Shown here piece after piece: positions 18,286 through 27,413 of a stretch of DNA of 64,000 nt (within the stretch, counting starts at the first letter, position 1; every line of letters begins with the position of its first letter). The stretch is taken from contig JAWKIO010000005.1 in assembly GCA_041394265.1 (NCBI GenBank), forward strand, positions 3,596,001 to 3,660,000. The letters are read 5' to 3'. Made by a program: the position numbers and the translations under genes. Under the pieces are notes generated by a model. It was given only the letters and a program-made list of their open reading frames with translations, was not told the DNA's origin and ran no database searches. This stretch comes from Acidimicrobiales bacterium. Lineage in GTDB: Bacteria > Actinomycetota > Acidimicrobiia > Acidimicrobiales > SZUA-35.

Positions 18286-18732
18286 GTGAACCGACCGTGT
18301 CGATCCCGATTCCGACGCTATGCCCGAACCGTGATCGCCGGTCTGGCTTTGCCGCTCGTGCTTGGCGTTGGCTGCTCATCGCCGGCGCCCGAACTCACAG
18401 CCGTAGCGCTCGGACCGGTCGAGGCCGTCCCCGCCGAGTGGACCTATGAGCAGGATCACTTCGTGCTCGTGTACTCGGGCCCCGATGATCCTGCCGACAA
18501 GCTCGCGGAGTGGAACAACACTCCCCTCATCAACGTCGGAGAGATCAGGGACATGCCGTTCCGACTGCTCTTCGATGAGATCGACTGCAAGGACGGCGCC
18601 GGCACCGCCGATCTCACCAGCGTCGACCTCGGCACCGAGATCACCTACACCGTTGGGTCAGTCGAATGGAACGTCGTGCCACTCTCGAAAGAAGTCGGCC
18701 GGATGGCGATCATCTGCCAGGAAACCAGTTAG
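18286..18732 (+). CDS. Small lipoprotein
   Basis: 148 residues from a GTG start. Arg-rich start, hydrophobic core (TVIAGLALPLVLGVGC) with a lipobox, then a compact mature domain with DHFVLVYSGPDD, two Cys residues (DCKDG and IICQET) and alternating hydrophobic strands. Family not recognised. About 255 bp between S14 and the start hold no other gene and could carry the promoter. Confidence 0.75.
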   Translation: MNRPCRSRFRRYARTVIAGLALPLVLGVGCSSPAPELTAVALGPVEAVPAEWTYEQDHFVLVYSGPDDPADKLAEWNNTPLINVGEIRDMPFRLLFDEIDCKDGAGTADLTSVDLGTEITYTVGSVEWNVVPLSKEVGRMAIICQETS

Positions 18733-19149
18733 ATCGAGACACTGTTGTCAGCCGTCTTCATCGCCAGCGGCGAGGTGGTTTGTCGGTCATCATGCTGGCG
18801 AACCGCCGTCCGTTGCACCGGTGTCCATGGCCAGTTGGATCCGATACCCGACAGACGACGTTCGACGGGATTCGATCAACGACGACATCGCCCTGGCCGA
18901 GGTTGACGTTGTCCTCGTTCTGGTGTGCTCTGAATGCTTCGAGACCGTTGGTGATCGCCAGCACATGTGGCCGGACCGACGGCGCCACGCCGTCACGAGT
19001 TTCAATTGCACAGACCGCCCAGCCTTGAGCAAAGCAAATCGTCAGCCACCACCTCCAACCTCATGGGCCACAGCCGCACTTTGGTCAAGAGTCGACGGTC
19101 GAGCGATCGCACGTCAGCGCGTCGCACGCGGCGCGGGCGGCAGCTCGAC
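18733..19149 (+). other. Gap without a supported gene
   Basis: About 415 bp between two lipoprotein genes that face each other. No recognisable junction core, hairpin terminator or domain was found. It may hold a decayed junction or unit. Confidence 0.35.
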
Positions 19150-19605
19150 TTATCGGTTCCGTCCACGAAACTCGACTGCTTCGTCATCCGCGAACTCGAA
19201 ACGCTCTGCTGCCCAGACGGCGAAACTCCCTCGGCAATCCTCCGGTGTCTTGGCTGCCAGCTCAGAGTCGTCACCCAGGTATTGGATGGTGAATCCCGAT
19301 TCGGTCCGAATGAGTTCGCCACCGGATGGATACTCAGCGCAACTCGGAGCGGCCATGACTCCGCAGTAGTAGACGAGGTCTGCACGAGGTGAGACAACGG
19401 GAGGGTCCTCCCGCTTGGGATCGATCTCGGACTGGAGCTCCTCGATCGATATGCAGGGTCCGACTTCGGCGGTCCAGTCATCGGGGATGTCCGACCCACA
19501 GCCTGCGAACACGATGCTCAGCGAAGTCGCCGCCGCAATCGCGACCGGGAGCAACTTGGCTGCCCCTCTGCGACGGCTGAGTTGAGGAGAGCCATCGGCC
19601 GCCAT
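19150..19605 (-). CDS. Small lipoprotein
   Basis: 151 residues from the ATG at 19605. Arg-rich start, hydrophobic stretch (LLPVAIAAATSLSIVFAGC) with a lipobox, then DDWTAEVGPCISIEELQSEI and several Cys (YYCGVM, PSCAEYP, DCRGSF). No family recognised and no close paralogue in the window. Upstream, between the start and S15, about 170 bp are free for its promoter. Confidence 0.75.
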   Translation of the reverse strand: MAADGSPQLSRRRGAAKLLPVAIAAATSLSIVFAGCGSDIPDDWTAEVGPCISIEELQSEIDPKREDPPVVSPRADLVYYCGVMAAPSCAEYPSGGELIRTESGFTIQYLGDDSELAAKTPEDCRGSFAVWAAERFEFADDEAVEFRGRNR

Positions 19606-19779
19606 GCGACTATGCTCGCGCTCAGACCGGTGCCTCTGCCGACTCGGTGGACGCTGCAGACAACCCGAAAACGGATAGCGATCCTCTGGGCCCATCAGAT
19701 CTTGCGCTGCAGCTGCTGTCGGAGCCGTGGGACCCTCGCCCCAAATCCGGCAATATCCCGCCGACGGACCGATCAAGAA

Positions 19780-19843
19780 TGTGCGTCATCTTGCCGGCGA
19801 TCGGGGACGGCTGTGCTGGGTGAGTGAGGGGCAATAGGGGACA
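19780..19843 (+). repeat. Cassette-junction repeat S15
   Basis: GTGCGTCATCTTGCCGGCG (core 19794-19799), ATCGGGGACGG, then a slightly altered GCAATAGGGGACACG block at about 34 bp. The left arm belongs to the same subtype as S6 and S17. Confidence 0.88.
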
Positions 19844-19926
19844 CGCCTGGCTCGCTGTCTTCTGAGTCGTCTGGTCGTTTCACTTGACTCGACTCGGGCC
19901 CCGCTCTCGGCCAGGGAAACGGGGGT

Positions 19927-20484
19927 CTATCTCGTTCTGGCGCCCCGGACTCTCCAGCGCAACCAGTCGGCCCCGGACAGCTTGTCTCCGAGCGTTGCCC
20001 CAGCGTCGACTGCCCTGCGGATGAACTCTGCTTCGGCATCACGCCCGAATGGCAATCGAACGCCCAGCGCGGCTGCTGCGATGTACTCCGGCAAAGGGCT
20101 CGACTTCTGGCTGATCACCGTCCGCCCGTTCCACGGCAACGCGAGCGGCGTCCGATGAACGACAGCGTCACCGACCTCGATCACCATCGACTTGGTCGGA
20201 TTCACCACCGTGATCGCTCGGTCGTCCAGCGTCACGACAGCCATGAACACCGTCCGCCATGCGAACCAGGCTCGAGCAGCACCGGCTATGAGAATCACGA
20301 GCCAGAAGATGAACCCCTCCGAAAGCTCAGCCACAGCGTCGATGCCGTCCCCCTTCAGCACCTCGACGAGGGTCGTTCCGAACATCATCGGCACGAAGAC
20401 CCCGACCCATGTCACCGCGCCGAGAAGCGGTATCCCTCCCCGGAACTCGGCTTCTTGCTCAGTGTCACGGTCTTGCACGTGCAT
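19927..20484 (-). CDS. Two-span membrane protein with PH-like domain
   Basis: 185 residues. A short charged N-terminus is followed by two membrane spans (LLGAVTWVGVFVPMMFGTTLVEV and FIFWLVILIAGAARAWFAW). The beta-rich tail (AVVTLDDRAITVVNP...VGDAVVHRTPLALPWNGRTV) resembles bacterial PH-domain membrane proteins. Role unknown. Its upstream region shares about 95 bp with the region upstream of the gene at 32985-33641. Confidence 0.65.
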   Translation of the reverse strand: MHVQDRDTEQEAEFRGGIPLLGAVTWVGVFVPMMFGTTLVEVLKGDGIDAVAELSEGFIFWLVILIAGAARAWFAWRTVFMAVVTLDDRAITVVNPTKSMVIEVGDAVVHRTPLALPWNGRTVISQKSSPLPEYIAAAALGVRLPFGRDAEAEFIRRAVDAGATLGDKLSGADWLRWRVRGARTR

Positions 20485-20544
20485 CGGCTCCAAATCGGTC
20501 CTGGCTTCACTGGCACTTGTCCAAATTCGCAGCGCCGCGGATAT

Positions 20545-20642
20545 TCGGATCGAAGCCTTCAAGGCCCCGCCGTGGCCTGCGTTCAGACACCATTCGATCG
20601 TATTTGCGGCTGATTGTCACCGCGCTACAACGTCACCCACTG
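20545..20642. repeat. Shared unit-end sequence (copy 1; copy 2 at 33680-33773)
   Basis: About 95 bp including TTCAGACACCATTCGATCG, CTGATTGTCA and CACCCACTGCCGGC are conserved between this place and the region before S24. Both copies lie upstream of minus-strand genes and end exactly at a junction core, after which the sequences differ. It may be a promoter-bearing cassette end. Confidence 0.75.
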
Positions 20643-20694
20643 CCGGCCTTTCAGGGGCAGGGTTGGCGACGCAGCTGTTGAGCAATATGGGGCA
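20629..20694 (+). repeat. Cassette-junction repeat S16
   Basis: CACCCACTGCCGGC (variant core CCGGCC, 20643-20648), TTTCAGGGGCAG, then GAGCAATATGGGGCAG at 36 bp. Confidence 0.8.
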
Positions 20695-20793
20695 GTCTGC
20701 CGCTCGCGTAGGTGCCGTTCTGCTCAGTACAAGGGCTCGCCTTAGCGTGATGTTCTGATCGGACGCGGTCCGGGTTCGTGCCTGCGTGCAGAG

Positions 20794-21525
20794 TCATCGA
20801 CGCAACAACACCCCAACCTCGGGCATCGCTTCGATTGGGCCGAACCCATGTTCAACCAGCCATCGGATGTTCGACAGGCATCGCAGCGACCACCACGCCG
20901 CGACGAGTTCACGGTCAGCCTCGGCCCCGTAACCGGCGATCACATCGTCGAGGCGTTCGGGATAGCCGAGCGTGAGCGTCGCGAGGTCATAGAGGGCGTC
21001 GCCTTGGGCTGCTTCGGACCAGTCGATGATGGCAGTCACCTCGTCGCCCGACACAAAGACATGGTCGACCTGCAAGTCGCCGTGGATGAAGCACGGTTTC
21101 CATGTCCGCAACACCGTCTCTGCGAGCCGTCGATTGCGGTTCACGACCTCCGTGGGCAACACGTCGTTGGCGGTGAGCCACTCACTCTCCGTTTCGAGCC
21201 GCTCCGCTATTGCCTCAACCCCTCGCCCCGGCCACGGCGGCAACGGTGCGTCATGCAAGGCCCGAACCGCCGCACCCGCAGCGACCCACGCAGCTGTCGA
21301 CGCCGAGGACGGATCACCGAGACGACCGAGCGGTCGGCCTGCCGCTGCGGCGAGTGCGAGCACCGGTGGCTTCCGCCAGAGCACCTCAGGTGTCGGAACC
21401 GGAGCCAACCCCATTGCTTCGACCTCTACATCGGTCCGGCTCTGATCCGAGTCGACCTTCAAGAAGACCTCACCGACACGCAACGTCGCACGCTCGCTGT
21501 GCGCAACCACCACCTCCACTTCCAT
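20794..21525 (-). CDS. APH-like phosphotransferase family protein
   Basis: 243 residues with the aminoglycoside-phosphotransferase/choline-kinase fold signature. FIHGDLQVDHVFV holds the catalytic Asp, and AIIDWSEAAQGDALYDLATL holds the metal-binding Asp. The N-terminal lobe has LRVGEVFLKVDSD, in which Lys would bind ATP. Possible roles are antibiotic or small-molecule phosphorylation; the substrate cannot be assigned. It is a common cargo type in integron cassettes. Minus strand, between S16 and the VOC gene. Confidence 0.82.
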   Translation of the reverse strand: MEVEVVVAHSERATLRVGEVFLKVDSDQSRTDVEVEAMGLAPVPTPEVLWRKPPVLALAAAAGRPLGRLGDPSSASTAAWVAAGAAVRALHDAPLPPWPGRGVEAIAERLETESEWLTANDVLPTEVVNRNRRLAETVLRTWKPCFIHGDLQVDHVFVSGDEVTAIIDWSEAAQGDALYDLATLTLGYPERLDDVIAGYGAEADRELVAAWWSLRCLSNIRWLVEHGFGPIEAMPEVGVLLRR

Positions 21526-21629
21526 GCCGGCACCCTAGGAGAACCTCGAACCGTCCCGAGCGGGATTCGGCAGGATCGAGCATTCTCGAGCGGGTGGCCA
21601 GCTCCGAGACGTGCCATTATCGAGCTCGC

Positions 21630-22031
21630 CTACTCGCCGGTGACGAAGAGGCACAACGGGTGGCCGGCCGGGTCGAGAATGACTCGGATCCGTTCCGGAT
21701 CACGATCTTCAGGCTGGACAGGCGCCTCCCGACCACCAGCCGCGACGGCAGCTGCGATCGTTACTTCGAGATCGTCCACCTCGATCTCGAAGTGCATCAT
21801 CTTGTGCTGGGCATCGGCCTGCTCGGGCCATGTCGGTGGCTGATACCAGCTCTCACGTTGGATATTGATCCCCACCCCGCCGGCAGGATCGCGCAACTGG
21901 CGCCAGCCCTTGCCGTCGCTCGCAGTCGTTTCCCAGCCGAGCAGTTGGCCGTAGAACGCGGCCAACTCCTCATCGTCAGCACAGTCGATGCACACGCCTG
22001 TCCAGCGGGCGCCGGGCTCGTCGAGATTCAC
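21630..22031 (-). CDS. VOC (glyoxalase/bleomycin-resistance fold) protein
   Basis: 133 residues, the size of a two-module VOC protein. GVCIDCADDEELAAFYGQLLGW is the first beta-alpha-beta module. MMHFEIEVDDLEVTI with a later ILDPAGHPLCLFV is the second, and the His/Glu residues may bind metal. Members detoxify electrophiles or bind antibiotics; no substrate can be inferred. Between it and the kinase gene is at most a badly decayed junction (about 21545-21600), so both may travel together. Confidence 0.82.
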   Translation of the reverse strand: MNLDEPGARWTGVCIDCADDEELAAFYGQLLGWETTASDGKGWRQLRDPAGGVGINIQRESWYQPPTWPEQADAQHKMMHFEIEVDDLEVTIAAAVAAGGREAPVQPEDRDPERIRVILDPAGHPLCLFVTGE

Positions 22032-22116
22032 GCTCTCATCGTTTCACAGCTCGACGTGGCGGAGTCGAAAGCCGCGCGGTATCCGGCATTCGGTTCCCAT
22101 CCACCCGACCGAGATT

Positions 22117-22180
22117 GTGCGTCATCTTCCCGGCGTTCGGGGCGCTCTTCGGTGCTACGGGCATGAGTGGTAGGGGGCAG
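22117..22180 (+). repeat. Cassette-junction repeat S17
   Basis: GTGCGTCATCTTCCCGGCG (core 22130-22135), TTCGGGGCGC, then GAGTGGTAGGGGGCAG at 34 bp. The 20 bp further left (CCATCCACCCG...) also match the sequence before S6. Confidence 0.9.
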
Positions 22181-22243
22181 GATTTGAGCGCAGAAGGCCG
22201 AGCTCACGGATTGACCGACGTCAGGCATCGGAGGTCTGCGAGG

Positions 22244-22414
22244 ATGGCGCCAATGAGCTATGACCTCACGTTGCTTGATCTTCCCGCCGAACTCTTCAGC
22301 TTGCGCCTGAACAAAGTTGCGACGGGGATTTGCTGTGAGCAGTGGGTGAGGTTCGAGATGCTGGTCGCATGCGTCGACGAGTCGTTCGCGCAGCGGCCGA
22401 GATGGGATCAGTAG
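22244..22414 (+). CDS. Small hypothetical protein, 56 aa
   Basis: ATG at 22244 with GGAGG 9 nt upstream. Its TAG stop directly precedes the ATG of the next gene, so the pair is probably translationally coupled. It starts MAPMSYDLTLLDLPAEL and has two adjacent Cys. It could be a leader peptide or the remnant of a longer protein. Confidence 0.45.
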   Translation: MAPMSYDLTLLDLPAELFSLRLNKVATGICCEQWVRFEMLVACVDESFAQRPRWDQ

Positions 22415-23719
22415 ATGTACAGACCTGCCGATCTGGCTGGACATTGGGAGGCGGATTGGCTTCGAGCCGTTCTCGACCTTTCCCAGCGGGAACCTTGGAT
22501 TGAGTCTTCGGGGATACATGCGGTGGTGGACGGGTGCGAGATCCGTGTCGTTGGGTCCGATCCCCGCACCGGCGTGTCTGTCTTGCCGATCGCACCGACG
22601 CTCATGGTTCGATCGACGCCCACAGCGCCGTTTTTCGACGTTCGGGAGTGGATGGAGTTGTTCGGCCGATCGACCCGCAAGGAGTTGACCGGGGCGGACC
22701 AGTTGGAGGTGCTCGATCACCTAAGCGATATCGGCATGTCCAACGACGCAAGCGGTGAGCTTCGAAGGGTCCGGCGCCGGTGGGTCGAGGCACAAGGAAG
22801 CCGGGCTGTTCATGATGACCATCCGGTGTGGCCGGACACCGTCAAAGCCCCTGACTGGCTTGTCGATCTTGATGTAGCGCTCGCCGGGGCAGGGTTCGAC
22901 TCTGGCTGGACCGTTTCTATCGCTGGCGTTGAGCCCATCGGGATTGTGCGTCAGAGGGGTCCGCTGCGGATTCAGCTCACCGTGCTTGATGATGAGCCAC
23001 TTGTACAGCTTGCCGTCTGGCCGCTCGAAGCATGGCTCCCCATTGGAGTGGTCGCCGAGTCACTCGAGCGCCAGAGTCCAAGCGAGGTGGATGGTGTCAT
23101 CGAGATCGGTGAGGCGTTCTGCGCTGACGCGTTTGCCCATCCAATCAGCATGTGGAGTCAACGGCGAAGAGAGTTGGCGGCTCAGATCTCTGATGTGCCC
23201 AAAGGCCCACGACCAGGTCAGAAGTACTTCCGGCCGCAGATCCCGACGCCGGATCTGTCGTTCAAACCTGAGGACCTGGTCCAGGTGTTCGAAGGGATGC
23301 GGTTGGCAGCGACTTGTCGGGGCGGACCTAGCGTTCAGGTTCGTTCCTCTGGCCGGAAACCAGCGCCGATGTCATACAACGGGTCGGGGTACTACATCTC
23401 GCAGCCGGTCCGAGAGCTGGTCGACTCGCTCGTACCCGATGTCTTCTACTTCGAGTTCTCTGTCGATGGCGACCCGTACTTCATCCCGACTCTCAATGGG
23501 TGCTCCGGCGGAGACAAGATCGACTACTCACGGTCCAGAATGATCCAATCGCTAGGCCGCCCCGAGGACGGTGGTCTCGTGTTGGATCCGAGAAAGCTCA
23601 TGCGGTCAATCGGGCCAGGCACCCTTGTCAATCAGGCGAGCTCATGGCTGCTCGATGAAGCGGGCGCAGAGCAATTCAGCGATCTCGGGATCGCATCGAC
23701 ACCGGTATGGCGGGACTGA
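22415..23719 (+). CDS. Hypothetical protein, 434 aa
   Basis: Cytosolic protein, no signal or membrane segment. The N-terminal third contains WEADWLRAVLDLSQREPWI. The middle has alternating strands around VRQRGPLRIQLTVLDDEPLVQLAVWPL. The C-terminal part has FYFEFSVDGDPYFIPTLNGC and a KIDYSRSRMIQSLG segment. No family recognised. It follows the 56-residue frame with no gap, suggesting a two-gene operon in this unit. Confidence 0.65.
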   Translation: MYRPADLAGHWEADWLRAVLDLSQREPWIESSGIHAVVDGCEIRVVGSDPRTGVSVLPIAPTLMVRSTPTAPFFDVREWMELFGRSTRKELTGADQLEVLDHLSDIGMSNDASGELRRVRRRWVEAQGSRAVHDDHPVWPDTVKAPDWLVDLDVALAGAGFDSGWTVSIAGVEPIGIVRQRGPLRIQLTVLDDEPLVQLAVWPLEAWLPIGVVAESLERQSPSEVDGVIEIGEAFCADAFAHPISMWSQRRRELAAQISDVPKGPRPGQKYFRPQIPTPDLSFKPEDLVQVFEGMRLAATCRGGPSVQVRSSGRKPAPMSYNGSGYYISQPVRELVDSLVPDVFYFEFSVDGDPYFIPTLNGCSGGDKIDYSRSRMIQSLGRPEDGGLVLDPRKLMRSIGPGTLVNQASSWLLDEAGAEQFSDLGIASTPVWRD

Positions 23720-23941
23720 CTCGGCGTGTGGCGGTGGGCGAAGATTCGGGATCGGGCTCCGCTGCGAATGGGCGAGCCGGCGCTCTGTTCCGCAGTCCTC
23801 AAACAGGCTCGAATTCTTGAGGCAGCGACAGCCACATTGTGGTTGCCGACGGCCAATCCGGCAATGCCCGAGCGGGCCGGTGGCGTGAGCCATTGCCGTA
23901 CGCAGGCGATCGACGTTGAGCAGGTGGCGTACGATCGCTGA

Positions 23942-24322
23942 GTGATCGAGAGGTCCTGGGGCGAGGTCGTGGCAGTGTTGAGGGATCGTCCCGATGTCGC
24001 AGCGGCGCAAGCGTCGGCGGATCTGCTGATTCGGGTCCAGGAGCGATGGGACGGCAGGGTGTTGCCCGACTTGTGGATTCATGATCTCCGCTTCGTCGCT
24101 CCCGACGATCTCGGCCGACATGTCGACCATGTTCGGGTCGGCTGGGATGGCGAAGCTCACGTGTTCACGCTTCGCGATCGCAACGGCGTTGTTGTGGTGG
24201 CCGACCGAGCGGAGCCGGCCGTGCTGACGTGGTCTGCGATGCGTTCCTGCTTCAGCTTGTCGGCGACCAATAGCCAGAGCTGTCGAGGGTCGATCGAACC
24301 GACACGCGTCCGTGCCCGATGA
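23942..24322 (+). pseudogene. Hypothetical protein with probable C-terminal frameshift
   Basis: GTG start, 126 residues in the present frame. WGEVVAVLRDRPDVAAAQAS...HDLRFVAPDDLGRHVDHVRVGWDG looks like a normal small protein, but after ADRAEPA the frame turns low-complexity. One base off, the same DNA reads ADVVCDAFLLQLVGDQ and stops at 24271-24273, a far more natural ending. A single-base indel near 24225 therefore probably altered the C-terminus. Function unknown. Confidence 0.5.
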
Positions 24323-24347
24323 CAACGCCCGGCCGAGCGCTCAAAGC

Positions 24348-24412
24348 GTGCGTCCCCAGGCCGGCGATCTGGGACGGGTCCGGCCGTACCCAACCCGGAT
24401 GGTAGGGGGTAT
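24348..24412 (+). repeat. Cassette-junction repeat S18
   Basis: GCGTCCCCAGGCCGGCG (core 24360-24365), ATCTGGGACGG, then GATGGTAGGGGGTA at 35 bp. The left arm is identical to S12. Confidence 0.92.
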
Positions 24413-24417
24413 CCCGA

Positions 24418-25455
24418 TCAGCTGGCGTGGAGGACCTTGAGGGTGGTCGCAATGCTGGCTTGGGTCTGTCCTGATCTGGCGTCGATGATGACCACCGAGG
24501 CGGTGCCCGCCCACTCCGTCCCGGCGAACTCGACCGGTTGTTCGGCAATCACCTGATCGCCGATGAACCCCAGGTACCCGAACGGGAGCTCGAGCATGGT
24601 CCGCCACAGCTCGTCGCCCGTGACGGTGTCCCGACACACGATCTCATCCGAAACATGGACGCCCTCGCTCATCTCACCGTAGACAACCAGCGAACCATCA
24701 GCGTTGAAAGCGTGATATCCGGCATAGTCGTCACCGTTGATCGATATCCCGTCCTCGTTGGCAACATCGGCGTTGCCCTCAGCGTCACCCAACGCGGTGA
24801 ACGTTCGCCCCCCGACCCGGATCACACTGGTCGTTCCGGTTTCGCCTCCGACGAAACGGAGCGGTTCGATTGGCTGCTCGTCACCAGTGGCGCAATCGAC
24901 GGCGAACGCCGGATAGCCGACAAGGGCATCATCAGCGGGGCCCTCGTCAAGGTCTCGTTCGACCGCAGCGACATAGCCGCCGGTGCTCCGCTCGGTGACA
25001 TGATGGATCGGTTCGGGAAGCTGGCAGACGGTCTCGCCGTCGAACGCTCTCGCCACTGTCCGCGACTCGTACCCGCCGTCGCCGGTGTCGGTGGCGGTCG
25101 ACCAGTAGACGAACTGGCCATCGGACCACACCCACGCGTCGTTGTCGCTGTCGATGACCGTGACCTGGCCGTCTGCCGAGAGATGGATCTGGTCGTCGAC
25201 TTGGGTCACCAACCTGCGTGCATCGATCGCTTGGGCCAGGTCGGCAACGTCGCTGCGTCGATCCCGGGTGGACGGCGGCAGCGTGCTCGAAGTTGTCGAC
25301 AGTGATGTCGCTGTGGTTGCCGTCTGAGACGTCGATGGCGTGGCCGTCGCCTCGGTTGCCGGTGTGTTGACGCTCTCCGCCGCGTCGTCAGCATCGGAGC
25401 AGGCGCCGGCCACGACGAACAGCGCCATCCAACTGAAGCAGACAACTCGTCTCAC
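24418..25455 (-). CDS. Lipoprotein with probable beta-propeller-like domain
   Basis: 345 residues from a GTG start at 25455 (ATG at 25428 is possible). The leader VRRVVCFSWMALFVVAGAC ends in a lipobox, then a long Thr/Ser-rich linker. The mature part alternates short beta strands with Asp-rich turns (DSDNDAWVWSDGQFVYWST, GDYAGYHAFNADGSLVVYGEM), suggesting repeated blades. Its stop lies 5 bp from S18. Substrate or partner unknown. Confidence 0.75.
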   Translation of the reverse strand: MRRVVCFSWMALFVVAGACSDADDAAESVNTPATEATATPSTSQTATTATSLSTTSSTLPPSTRDRRSDVADLAQAIDARRLVTQVDDQIHLSADGQVTVIDSDNDAWVWSDGQFVYWSTATDTGDGGYESRTVARAFDGETVCQLPEPIHHVTERSTGGYVAAVERDLDEGPADDALVGYPAFAVDCATGDEQPIEPLRFVGGETGTTSVIRVGGRTFTALGDAEGNADVANEDGISINGDDYAGYHAFNADGSLVVYGEMSEGVHVSDEIVCRDTVTGDELWRTMLELPFGYLGFIGDQVIAEQPVEFAGTEWAGTASVVIIDARSGQTQASIATTLKVLHAS

Positions 25456-25470
25456 AAAACGATCGTAGAC

Positions 25471-25537
25471 CCATGGCCCACGGCCGGCGGTCGGGGGCAG
25501 GTCTTCCGTATTCACGGCATGAGCGATATGGGTCGCA
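25471..25537 (+). repeat. Cassette-junction repeat S19
   Basis: GGCCCACGGCCGGCG (core 25484-25489), GTCGGGGGCAG, then GAGCGATATGGGTCG at 36 bp. Confidence 0.88.
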
Positions 25538-25559
25538 GTTCCCAGGACCCTTGCGCTGC

Positions 25560-25742
25560 CTAGCCGCCCGTCGATCGACCATGTCCTTCGGTTGGGATCG
25601 GGTTCTTGATCAGATCCCGCGAGCGACGGCTGCCCTCGTCAATCTGCGAGCGAAACGCTCGCTCTCGAACGCGCTCCCTTCGGCGTGAGCGACCACCCGT
25701 CAACCGACGAAGCAAGTCGCCGAACTTCGCAATGACTCCCAT
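25560..25742 (-). CDS. Possible small basic protein, 60 aa
   Basis: The only coherent frame in the 400-bp unit between S19 and the mini-unit. It starts MGVIAKFGDLLRRLTGG and is rich in Arg. No ribosome binding site or known domain; it may be chance. Confidence 0.3.
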   Translation of the reverse strand: MGVIAKFGDLLRRLTGGRSRRRERVRERAFRSQIDEGSRRSRDLIKNPIPTEGHGRSTGG

Positions 25743-25882
25743 GACAAACGCTAGCACTCGCGCATTCGTGGGAAATTCGCACAAGCCGGGGACGACATGA
25801 TCACCTCCAAAGTGAGCGTGGTGCGCAATGCCATCGACCCCGCTTGGACGTAGACGATGTGAACGTGGTGCGCGTCCGCAGT

Positions 25883-25942
25883 CCGGCGATACACGTAGCT
25901 TCAGCAGACCAGCACCTGCGCCGGAGCGTCTCGATCCCGGCG
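25883..25942 (+). repeat. 54-bp mini-unit between two junction cores
   Basis: Core CCGGCG at 25883-25888, ATACACGTAGCTTCAGC, then the S20 core at 25937-25942. The 5' part is homologous to the mini-unit at 11091-11149, with different 3' halves. Confidence 0.65.
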
Positions 25943-25988
25943 ATAGGGGACGTTGTTTGCTGCTCGAGCAGTGAGTGGTAGGGGGCAG
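25923..25988 (+). repeat. Cassette-junction repeat S20
   Basis: TCCCGGCG (core 25937-25942), ATAGGGGACG, then GAGTGGTAGGGGGC at 35 bp. From the core rightwards it is the same as S6. To the left of the TCCCGGCG it is unrelated. Confidence 0.9.
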
Positions 25989-26492
25989 TTGCGGGTTGCT
26001 GGTGCCGTACAGGCCAGGCTCGGGGCGCCTGGGAACGACAGTCGGTCGATCGACTCCTCCCACGATTGGCGACCAGGGTCACGGTCGGCGAGCAGGAACG
26101 GCCGGTGGGTATCCGACACGCTCCGGAGTCGTGCGTTCGGTGTCGCCGAGCGATTCAGCTCGTCGTCAGATCGGGAAGTCGGGCGGGAAGGGCTGAAGCT
26201 GTCGACAGCGATCGAAGGTGGGCAGGCAGTAATAGGTTGGCTGCACCAGCGGATCCACATCACCGATAGCGGTCGCCGATACCGGTGCACCAGCCACCTC
26301 GAAGACGGTACGCCGGACCCGGTCCGACACGTCGTGATCGTTGTAACAGACCACCATGAGGTCATAGTCGCCGGCGGGAAACTCGGCCGGGATCCGCATG
26401 ACCAAGTCACGGGCATCCTCAACATCATCGGCGGGATCGAAATACTTCCACGCGCTGATATTGAACCGCCCTGGGTCTGATGGAGGCTCGGT

Positions 26493-27413
26493 TTATTGGT
26501 TTCCAACCCCGGCGGGGTCGGCTTGTTGGGCAGCGTAGAACGCTGCTTCGAACTCTGCTGGGGGTACGTCGTCGCAGTGGCCGTGAAGCCGGTGCTCGTT
26601 GAACCAGTGCACCCAGGCGAGAGTCTCGAGCTCCAGCTGATCGACGTCGCCCCACACCGCCGGCGCATCGGGGCCCCGGACACACTCGGCCTTGTAGAGA
26701 CCATTGGTCGTCTCAGCGAGCGCGTTGTCGTAGGAATCCGCGACGGTACCGATCGAAGGGCGAGCACCGATCTCGTCGAGGCGCTCGGTGAAACGCACCG
26801 ACGTGAACTGGCTACCGGCATCGGAATGGGTCACCAACCCGACCAGCCGGTGCCCGCCCCGGCTGATCCGGGCCATCTCCAACGCATCGAGCACCATCGA
26901 GGTCCTCATGTGCGACGCAACCCGCCAACCCACGATCCGGCGACTGAACGCGTCGACGATGAAGCAGACATAGGCCATCCCCGTCCGGGTCGGCACATAG
27001 GTGAGGTCGGTCACCCACAACTGGTTCGGCGCATTCGCTTTGAAGTTCCGGTTCACCAGATCCGGTGCCCGGGCTGCGTCGGGATCCGACACGGTCGTGA
27101 AGATCTTCCGGCGACGCCGGGAAACACCCTCGATATCCAGCTCACGCATCAGGCGGGCGACCTGGTCCCGGCCGAGATCATGCCCAGCCCGGCGGGCCGC
27201 CTTCCACAACTTGTGGGCCCCGTACACCTTGCGATTCGTGACCCACAAAGCGAACACGACCTGCAACATCACCGCGTCACGCAACGCCCGCGCCGAGGGC
27301 ACCAGCTCACGGCGCTTCGCCGCGTAGTACGTGCTCGGAGCCACCTGCAGAGCTCTGCAGATGGGCTCGACCCCGAACTCGTCACGGTTGTCGTCGATGA
27401 ACCCGACGATCAC
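26493..27413 (-). CDS. IS3-family transposase OrfB
   Basis: 306 residues. HTH_21-like start (EPICRALQVAPSTYYAAK), then an rve integrase domain with the DDE residues: LWVTDLTYVPT (D), LVTHSDAGSQFTS (D) and ALAETTNGLYKAE (E). The tail WVHWFNEHRLHGHCDDVPP is the usual IS3 ending. The frame is intact. Expected to be made as an OrfAB fusion through a -1 shift at the orfA end. Confidence 0.93.
   Translation of the reverse strand: MIVGFIDDNRDEFGVEPICRALQVAPSTYYAAKRRELVPSARALRDAVMLQVVFALWVTNRKVYGAHKLWKAARRAGHDLGRDQVARLMRELDIEGVSRRRRKIFTTVSDPDAARAPDLVNRNFKANAPNQLWVTDLTYVPTRTGMAYVCFIVDAFSRRIVGWRVASHMRTSMVLDALEMARISRGGHRLVGLVTHSDAGSQFTSVRFTERLDEIGARPSIGTVADSYDNALAETTNGLYKAECVRGPDAPAVWGDVDQLELETLAWVHWFNEHRLHGHCDDVPPAEFEAAFYAAQQADPAGVGNQ

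Noticed and set aside
21545..21600. Junction between the APH-like and VOC genes
   Set aside because: Only vague GAACCG and GAGCGGGTGG similarity remains. It is too weak to list as a site.
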